In this document: positions 1 to 4,062 of the stretch, piece after piece
How the letters are laid out: the number at the start of each line of letters is the position of its first letter
How positions within the stretch are numbered: position 1 is the stretch's first letter
Program-made: the position numbers and the translations under genes
NCBI GenBank assembly: GCA_003482555.1
Contig: DMYQ01000310.1
Location: 1,987 to 8,109 of the forward strand
Direction: 5' to 3'
Length of the DNA: 6,123 nt
Source: Janthinobacterium sp.
GTDB lineage: Bacteria; Pseudomonadota; Gammaproteobacteria; Burkholderiales; Burkholderiaceae_D
The notes under the pieces: model-generated
What the model was told of the DNA's origin: nothing
The model's database searches: none
What the model saw: the letters and a program-made list of their open reading frames with translations, nothing else

Positions 1-245
1 ATGAAACTACGCGCGTGCTAGTAGTCGCGTTGTTAGCGACAGCAGGGAAGGGGAGAGTTGTTTAAGCGGGGACATGCCTTCAATGTAAGGGATGGGGGCG
101 CTGCCTGTCAAGGGTGGCGCAGTATAAAAAGTGCAGACTGTGGCGCCCGGGCCCTGGTCGTACTTGGGGCCGGTGACGGGGCGGATGCAAAAAAAATTGT
201 AAATAGGCGCAGAAAGCGGGCTGAAATCATGGATAATTTATACCC
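1..245. other. Leading stretch with no supported gene, upstream of the DUF3297 gene
   Basis: I find no convincing gene here. The open frames are short and read as non-protein-like. A frame ending in TAG at 19-21 and another ending in TAA at 63-65 could be the tail of an upstream gene, but there is too little to tell. A GC-rich hairpin is possible at 98-120 (8 pairs, two of them G-U). TATAAA at 123-128 and an A-run with TTGTAA at 191-202 are the only AT-rich, promoter-like words, and none has a good partner hexamer at normal spacing. The region probably holds the DUF3297 promoter, but I cannot place it. Confidence 0.4.
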
Positions 246-491
246 ATGACCGATTCCACCCTACCCCCATTGCCCGACCGTCTATCTATCGATGCACGTA
301 GTCCCCACCACATCGCCGCCGTGTTCGAACACGATATCGGCATCAAGTTCAACGACAAGGAGCGTCTGGACGTCGAAGAGTATTGCATCAGCGAAGGCTG
401 GATTCGCATACCCGCCGGCAAGTCCGTGGATCGCATGGGCAAACCGCTCTTGCTCAAATTAAAAGGCAAAGTCGAAGCGTTTTATCGTTAA
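246..491 (+). CDS. DUF3297 family protein (small conserved protein of unknown function)
   Basis: This 81-residue protein matches what I know of the DUF3297 family (Pfam PF11730) over its whole length. It opens with LPPLPDRLSIDARSPHH, continues with a hydrophobic and acidic block (AAVFEHDIGIKFN, then KERLDVEEYCISEGWI), and ends with PLLLKLKGKVEAFYR. The family is about 80 residues long in proteobacteria, so the gene is full length. It has no signal peptide, membrane segment or cysteine cluster (one Cys), so it is probably cytosolic. Its function is unknown. The ATG at 246 is chosen because the family motif PDRLSID begins a few residues later. There is no clear Shine-Dalgarno sequence, and the start overlaps the TGA of a tiny upstream frame (229-249) in an ATGA arrangement. 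The gene stands alone, converging on selD, with a hairpin directly after its stop. Confidence 0.9.
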   Translation: MTDSTLPPLPDRLSIDARSPHHIAAVFEHDIGIKFNDKERLDVEEYCISEGWIRIPAGKSVDRMGKPLLLKLKGKVEAFYR

Positions 492-511
492 TTCGCCGCC
501 GGCAATTTGAC

Positions 512-533
512 ACGGGGCCGGTTTCGGCCCTGT
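512..533 (+). terminator. Hairpin after DUF3297, candidate transcription terminator
   Basis: This is an inverted repeat 20 nt after the DUF3297 stop. GGGCCG (515-520) pairs with CGGCCC (525-530) around a GTTT loop. Three outer pairs (A512-T533, C513-G532, G514-T531) extend it to a 9-bp stem. The downstream tract is pyrimidine-rich (C and T) rather than a clean T run, so intrinsic termination is plausible but not certain. The word CGGCCC recurs with a 9-nt period at 525, 534 and 543. Confidence 0.5.
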
Positions 534-577
534 CGGCCCCCTCGGCCCTTTCCCCTCCCCCAGAAAACATTAGAACC

Positions 578-605
578 TGACTCGCCCGTAACACGCGGCG
601 AGTCA
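578..605. terminator. Perfect 9-bp inverted repeat between convergent genes, candidate terminator
   Basis: TGACTCGCC (578-586) and GGCGAGTCA (597-605) are perfect reverse complements around a 10-nt loop. On the minus strand the stem is followed by a moderately T-rich stretch (about 577 down to 560, including GTTTTC), which suits the selD transcript. On the plus strand it is followed by ATTGTT. It could act in both directions between the converging genes DUF3297 and selD. Confidence 0.5.
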
Positions 606-644
606 TTGTTACGTCCCGCCGAACCCGAAAAGCGACAATGCGAG

Positions 645-672
645 ACCTGACCCCAAAGTTGCAGAGTCAGGT
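645..672 (-). terminator. Inverted repeat directly after the selD stop, candidate terminator
   Basis: ACCTGAC (645-651) pairs perfectly with GTCAGGT (666-672) around a 14-nt loop. In minus-strand order it starts 6 nt after the selD stop codon, where a terminator of the senB-senC transcript is expected. The following minus-strand sequence (644 down to about 627) has T-rich words but no uninterrupted T run. The long loop and 7-bp stem make it the weaker of the two candidates for this transcript. Confidence 0.35.
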
Positions 673-678
673 GCTCTA

Positions 679-1737
679 TCAGGCGGCGACCTGAATGCGG
701 GCCGCGCCGGCCACCATTTCGCCGATCACGGCGGCGCTGTCGAAGCCTTCGCGGGCGAACAGGGCCAGCACTTCGGCGACGCTGGCCGGGTCGCAGGAGA
801 CCAGCAAGCCGCCCGAGGTTTGCGGGTCGGTCAGCAGCATGTGCTGGGCCGGCGTGATGGATGGCGAGAGCGTGACGTCCTTGCCGTAGGCGTCCCAGTT
901 GCGCCCGGACGCGCCGGTGAAGTAGCCGTCGTGGGCCAGTTGCTCGACGCCCGGCAGCAAGGGGATTTGCGCCATGCTCAGTTGCGCCGTCAGTCCGGCG
1001 CCGCGCGCCAGTTCCAGCAGGTGGCCCAGCAGGCCGAAGCCGGTGACGTCGGTCAGCGCGTGCACGCCGCTCATCTCGGACAGGGCCTTGCCCGGCTTGT
1101 TCAACTTGGTGGTGTTGGCGATCATGGCGGCGTAGCCGTCCGGCCCCAGCATGTCTTTTTTCAGGGCCGCCGACAGCACGCCCACGCCCAGCGGTTTGCC
1201 GAGGATGAGGACGTCGCCGGCGCGGGCGTCGGCGTTGCGCTTGACTTTGGACGGGTGCACCAGGCCCAGCACGACCAGGCCGTAGATCGGTTCGACCGAG
1301 TCGATGGTGTGGCCGCCGGCAATGGGGATGCCCGCTTCGGCGCAGATGGCTTCGCCGCCGCGAATGATCTGGCCGATGGTTTCCAGCGGCAGCTTGTTGA
1401 TTGGCATGCCGACCAGGGCCAGCGCCATGATGGGCGTGCCGCCCATGGCGTAGACGTCGGAGATGGCGTTGGTGGCGGCGATGCGGCCGAAGTCGAAGGG
1501 ATCGTCGACGATGGGCATGAAGAAGTCGGTGGTGGCGATCAGCGCCTGTTCGTCGTTGAGTTTGTAGACGGCGGCGTCGTCGGCCGTTTCGATGCCGACC
1601 ATGAGCTCCTTCGGCACGGGAAAGCCGCTCGAATTTTTCAGGATCTCGGCCAGCACGCCGGGCGCGATCTTGCAGCCGCAGCCGCCGCCGTGGGAAAACG
1701 AGGTGAGTTTGATCGGCTGTTCGGAGTGTGTGCTCAT
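679..1737 (-). CDS. selD: Selenide, water dikinase (SelD family; SenC of the selenoneine cluster)
   Basis: SelD uses ATP and selenide to make selenophosphate, the activated selenium donor. The 352-residue protein is full length for the family. The catalytic loop SHGGGCGCK holds C20 and K23, equivalent to E. coli C17 and K20; the catalytic residue is Cys, not selenocysteine. The metal-binding aspartates align at a constant +3 offset from E. coli: D54, D71, D94 and D230 (in LTDVTGFG). GGHTIDS (141-147) and LLTDPQTSGG (301-310) are also typical. I chose the ATG at 1737 because GGAAGA (1742-1747) lies 4 nt before it; the in-frame ATG at 1749 adds four residues and lacks such a site. The gene follows senB by 23 nt on the same strand, so the two are very probably one transcript. 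That context, with senA adjacent, argues that its product feeds SenB, the role called SenC. It could also supply selenophosphate for selenocysteine or selenouridine; the window shows no selA, selB or selU to decide. Confidence 0.95.
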   Translation of the reverse strand: MSTHSEQPIKLTSFSHGGGCGCKIAPGVLAEILKNSSGFPVPKELMVGIETADDAAVYKLNDEQALIATTDFFMPIVDDPFDFGRIAATNAISDVYAMGGTPIMALALVGMPINKLPLETIGQIIRGGEAICAEAGIPIAGGHTIDSVEPIYGLVVLGLVHPSKVKRNADARAGDVLILGKPLGVGVLSAALKKDMLGPDGYAAMIANTTKLNKPGKALSEMSGVHALTDVTGFGLLGHLLELARGAGLTAQLSMAQIPLLPGVEQLAHDGYFTGASGRNWDAYGKDVTLSPSITPAQHMLLTDPQTSGGLLVSCDPASVAEVLALFAREGFDSAAVIGEMVAGAARIQVAA

Positions 1738-1741
1738 TGTG

Positions 1742-1747
1742 TCTTCC
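1742..1747 (-). promoter_or_regulatory. Ribosome binding site deciding the selD start
   Basis: On the minus strand GGAAGA sits 4 nt before the ATG at 1737. It overlaps the alternative upstream ATG at 1749, which itself has no purine-rich site before it. This favours the shorter, 352-residue SelD. Confidence 0.55.
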
Positions 1748-1760
1748 ATGGGTGCGGGGA

Positions 1761-2795
1761 TTATTCTTGCGGATGCAGCAGATTATCCACTAACTGCAGC
1801 AAAGCCGCACGCTCGGCGGCGGGGGCGAACAGCGGGGCGCGCGCCGCGCACTGGCTTTGCAGCAGCGCGTAAAAGGCCGGCTCGGCGACGCTGCGCTCGA
1901 TCAGCGCGGCCAGGGCGGCGGCGTCGCCGAGCGGGAAGTAGCCGGCGTAGTCAAAGCCCAGCATGCCGCGGTTGCCGCCGATGTCGCTGGCCAGCACCGG
2001 CACGCCGCTGGTGACGGCTTCGATGATGACGTTGGCGCCGCCCTCCATCAGCGAGGCGATGACCATCAGGTGACAGCGTTTCAGGCGCTGGCGCGCGGCC
2101 GCGTGGGGCAGGGGGCCGAGCCAGCGGTAGCGCGGCTGGGCGGCGGCGGTGGCGCGGGCCAGGGCGCCCAGTTCCGGCTCCAGCGCGGCGCCCACGTGCA
2201 GCAGGCGCAGGCGCGGCGCGCTCAGCAGGGCGGCGGCGCGCATGAAGGTGGCCGGATCTTTTTCAGCGCGCAAGTGGCCTATCATGCAGACGTCGAGGAA
2301 GCGCCGCGGCGACCCGGTCGGCGTCCCGATCGGCGCCAGGGGGGCGGCCGACTGGTAAATGACACTGGCCTTGGCGCGCAAGGGCGGCGCCAGTTCGTCC
2401 AGCCCGGCCGGCTGTAGCAACACCAGCGCGCTGGCCTGGCGCAGCGCCGCCTGCGCCGCCGCGTCGCTGCGGATGTCGCGATACAGGTCGGTGCCGGTCA
2501 GCAGCAACAGGGTGGGGCGCAGCGGATGGGCGGCGCCAAAGGCCGCCAGCGATGGCGCCGAGCGGCGCGCGTGCAGCGCGATCAGCAGATCCGGCGCGGC
2601 GCCCGACGCGGCGGCATCCGACGCGGAGACGCCCGACGCGGCGGCATCGGCATCGGCATCGGCGGGCCAGCGCTGCGTCAGCGTGACCCGATGGCGGGTG
2701 CGCAAAAAACGCGCCCAGCGGCTGGCCGTGTGCCAATTGCCGTTGTTGGCCGACTTTGAAGCGGGGCTGACGATCCAGATATGCGCTCTTGCCAC
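1761..2795 (-). CDS. senB: Selenosugar synthase SenB (TIGR04348-type GT4-like glycosyltransferase)
   Basis: SenB is a glycosyltransferase-fold enzyme that uses selenophosphate and a UDP-sugar (UDP-GlcNAc in the described system) to make a 1-selenosugar. The 344-residue protein has a GT-B layout. An N-terminal Rossmann half starts with IWIVSPASKSANNGNWHTA (6-24) and carries LLLLTGTDLYRDI (96-108). The C-terminal half starts at about FLDVCMIGHLRAEKDP (166-181). The donor-site E-x7-E motif of GT4 enzymes is E251...E259 (EGGANVIIEA), followed by SGVPVLASDIGGNRGML. The family call rests on these motifs together with the SelD and EgtB-like neighbours. The GTG start at 2795 is chosen because GAGGA (2801-2805) lies 5 nt upstream; a TTG at 2810 in the same frame would include that site in the coding region. 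Oddity: residues about 44-68 are an Ala/Asp/Ser-rich insertion encoded by tandem repeats. A generic GT4 enzyme is the alternative, but the context makes that unlikely. Confidence 0.88.
   Translation of the reverse strand: MARAHIWIVSPASKSANNGNWHTASRWARFLRTRHRVTLTQRWPADADADAAASGVSASDAAASGAAPDLLIALHARRSAPSLAAFGAAHPLRPTLLLLTGTDLYRDIRSDAAAQAALRQASALVLLQPAGLDELAPPLRAKASVIYQSAAPLAPIGTPTGSPRRFLDVCMIGHLRAEKDPATFMRAAALLSAPRLRLLHVGAALEPELGALARATAAAQPRYRWLGPLPHAAARQRLKRCHLMVIASLMEGGANVIIEAVTSGVPVLASDIGGNRGMLGFDYAGYFPLGDAAALAALIERSVAEPAFYALLQSQCAARAPLFAPAAERAALLQLVDNLLHPQE
2601..2660. repeat. In-frame tandem repeats inside senB (30-bp period, plus GGCATC x3)
   Basis: An 18-bp word beginning GCCCGACGCG occurs at 2601-2618 and again, identical, at 2631-2648, a 30-bp period. 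GGCATC is then repeated three times at 2643-2660. Both periods are multiples of three, so the senB frame is preserved. They encode a low-complexity segment in which DAAASG appears twice ten residues apart (residues 50-55 and 60-65), preceded by DADADA. This looks like a slippage-prone linker in the N-terminal half. Confidence 0.85.
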
Positions 2796-2800
2796 TGTTG

Positions 2801-2805
2801 TCCTC
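2801..2805 (-). promoter_or_regulatory. Ribosome binding site deciding the senB start (GTG)
   Basis: GAGGA on the minus strand lies 5 nt before the GTG at 2793-2795, which is ideal spacing. It falls inside the reading frame if the upstream TTG (2808-2810) were used. I therefore prefer the GTG start. Confidence 0.65.
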
Positions 2806-2817
2806 GTCAAAAGTCGC

Positions 2818-2823
2818 TACAAT
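2818..2823 (+). promoter_or_regulatory. Candidate -10 hexamer TACAAT for senA
   Basis: TACAAT matches the sigma-70 -10 consensus in five of six positions and ends 6 nt before the senA ATG at 2830. A transcript starting at normal distance would begin at or near the ATG itself. No good -35 lies at 16-18 nt: TTGTCC (2798-2803) leaves only 14 nt and TTGCCA (2789-2794) leaves 23. A weaker alternative inside senB is TTGAAG (2756-2761) with TATGCG (2780-2785) at 18 nt. Confidence 0.35.
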
Positions 2824-2829
2824 CGGGGC

Positions 2830-4035
2830 ATGACTTCAATGACTCCACATACCGCTTCATTCAGGCAGGCGGCGCCGCAGCAACTGGCGCGCGATTTGAA
2901 GGCCGCGCGCCATTATACGCTGTCCCTGTTCGACTGTTTCGCGGCGGCCGGAATGGACGTGGCGGCCCGCGTGCCGCAGTTGCGCATCATTAATCCGCCG
3001 CTGTGGGAGCTGGGCCACATCGCCTGGTTCGCCGAGTGGTTCATCTTGCGCGAGGCCGAGTCCAGCCACCCGGCCGACGCCGTGTACAACTCGCTGCTCA
3101 CGCGCGGCGACGATTTGTTCGACTCCAACACGGTGCCGCACCGCGGCCGCTGGACCCTGGAATTGCCCTTGCCGGGGGCGCTGAAAACCTATTGCCACGA
3201 AGTGCTGGACCGCGTGCTCGACAAGCTCTCGCGCGAAGCCAACAACGACGCCGCCCTGTATCCTTACCGGCTGGCGCTGGCGCACGAAGACATGCACGGC
3301 GAAGCCCTGCTGTACACCTTGCAGACGGTGGGGCTGGGCTTGCCGCCGGCCACCCTGGCGCAAGCCGGCAACGCCGCGCCGGCCCCGGAAATCGCCTTCC
3401 CCGGCGGCACCCTGCAACTGGGGAGCGCGGACGCGGGCGGCTTCGTGTTCGACAATGAAAAAATCGTCCACCCTTGCCGCGTGCCAGCCTTCAGCATCGA
3501 CGCTTCCCTGATTTCCAACGCCCAGTTCGGCGATTTCGTCGCCGATGGCGGATATGAAAACCGCCACTACTGGAGCGCGGAGGGTAGCGCGTGGCTGATG
3601 CGGCAAGAGCGCTCGGCGCCGCGCTACTGGCAGCGCGACGGCTTGCAGTGGCGCACGGTGCGCTTCGGCCGGCCCAGCACCCTGGCGCCGTCCGAGCCCG
3701 TGCGCCACATCAATCTGTACGAGGCGCAAGCGTATTGCGCCTGGGCCGGGCGCCGCCTGGCCACGGAAGCGGAGTGGGAATACGCGGCCCTGTCCGGCCA
3801 TCCCGCTTTCCGCTGGGGCCAGTTGTGGGAGTGGACGGCGTCGCCGTTCGCGCCCTATCCGGGTTTTCAGGCCGACGCCTATCGTGAATATTCGGAACCC
3901 TGGTTCTTCAGCCACCAGGTCTTGCGCGGCGCCTCGTTTGCCACGCCGGCGCGCCTGGTGTCGCCGAAATTCCGCAATTTTTACCTGCCCGAGCGCGACG
4001 ACATTTTCGCCGGCCTGCGCACCTGCGCCTGGTAA
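2830..4035 (+). CDS. senA: Selenoneine synthase SenA (EgtB-like non-heme iron enzyme)
   Basis: SenA couples the selenium of a selenosugar to the imidazole of hercynine using O2 and Fe(II), leading to selenoneine. It is a homologue of the ergothioneine sulfoxide synthase EgtB. The 401-residue protein has the EgtB layout. An N-terminal DinB-like helical domain (about 15-165) supplies the iron ligands: H63 in GHIAWFAEW, then H152 and H156 in the HxxxHxE motif HEDMHGE. A C-terminal FGE-sulfatase/C-type-lectin-like domain (about 188-401) carries FPGGTLQLGS, PVRHINLYEAQAYCAWAG, RLATEAEWEYAA, WEWTASPF and LRGASF. It is slightly short for EgtB, with a compact stretch before WEWT. Assignment to SenA rather than EgtB rests on the adjacent senB and selD and the absence of egtD; I cannot assign selenium-specific residues by eye. 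The ATG at 2830 is chosen because protein-like sequence begins there; ATG 2839 is an alternative. The frame stays open 471 nt upstream, but that part is antisense to senB and has no family character. Confidence 0.9.
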   Translation: MTSMTPHTASFRQAAPQQLARDLKAARHYTLSLFDCFAAAGMDVAARVPQLRIINPPLWELGHIAWFAEWFILREAESSHPADAVYNSLLTRGDDLFDSNTVPHRGRWTLELPLPGALKTYCHEVLDRVLDKLSREANNDAALYPYRLALAHEDMHGEALLYTLQTVGLGLPPATLAQAGNAAPAPEIAFPGGTLQLGSADAGGFVFDNEKIVHPCRVPAFSIDASLISNAQFGDFVADGGYENRHYWSAEGSAWLMRQERSAPRYWQRDGLQWRTVRFGRPSTLAPSEPVRHINLYEAQAYCAWAGRRLATEAEWEYAALSGHPAFRWGQLWEWTASPFAPYPGFQADAYREYSEPWFFSHQVLRGASFATPARLVSPKFRNFYLPERDDIFAGLRTCAW

Positions 4036-4051
4036 AACAGACCGCCCCCAT

Positions 4052-4056
4052 GAGGA
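4052..4056 (+). promoter_or_regulatory. Ribosome binding site deciding the helicase start (TTG)
   Basis: GAGGA lies 6 nt before the TTG at 4063, in the 27-nt gap after senA. It also overlaps an ATG at 4050 that opens only an 8-codon frame (MRISFEHR, stop at 4074-4076) out of frame with the helicase. The strong site and its spacing support the rare TTG start. Confidence 0.65.
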
Positions 4057-4062
4057 TCAGTT

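Larger units (their letters stand above)
2796..2829. promoter_or_regulatory. 34-nt divergent intergenic region between senB and senA
   Basis: The whole gap between the two start codons is 34 nt. It holds the senB Shine-Dalgarno sequence (GAGGA on the minus strand, 2801-2805) and a plus-strand TACAAT. There is no room for two separate promoters, so at least one must reach into the opposite gene. I see no convincing minus-strand promoter; TTGAAG on that strand inside early senA has only a poor -10 partner. Compact sharing suggests coordinated control of the two arms, but no operator palindrome is evident. Confidence 0.5.

Noticed and set aside
24..40. GTCGC/GCGAC hairpin near the left edge as a terminator of an upstream gene
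   Set aside because: The stem is only 5 bp, has a 7-nt loop and no T run after it; no upstream gene can be confirmed.
58..249. 63-codon frame upstream of DUF3297, starting with TTG
   Set aside because: It has no ribosome binding site, no recognisable family and a composition typical of non-coding GC-rich DNA.
820..1872. 350-codon plus-strand open frame over selD
   Set aside because: It is antisense to a clearly functional SelD, and its translation is Gly/Val/Asp/Gln-rich without any domain character. It is a GC-driven shadow frame.
2359..2829. Upstream extension of the senA reading frame by 157 codons
   Set aside because: It is wholly antisense to senB, has low-complexity Ser/Ala-rich sequence, no EgtB/SenA-family character and no purposeful start site. 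High GC keeps the frame open.
2857..3915. 352-codon minus-strand frame over senA
   Set aside because: It is antisense to a SenA with intact catalytic motifs; its translation is Arg/Gln/Gly-rich and not protein-like.
2830..4035. Calling this gene egtB for ergothioneine synthesis
   Set aside because: EgtB partners (egtD, egtC or a C-S lyase) are absent, while SenB and SelD are adjacent. The EgtB-like fold is shared, so only experiment or phylogeny can settle it fully.
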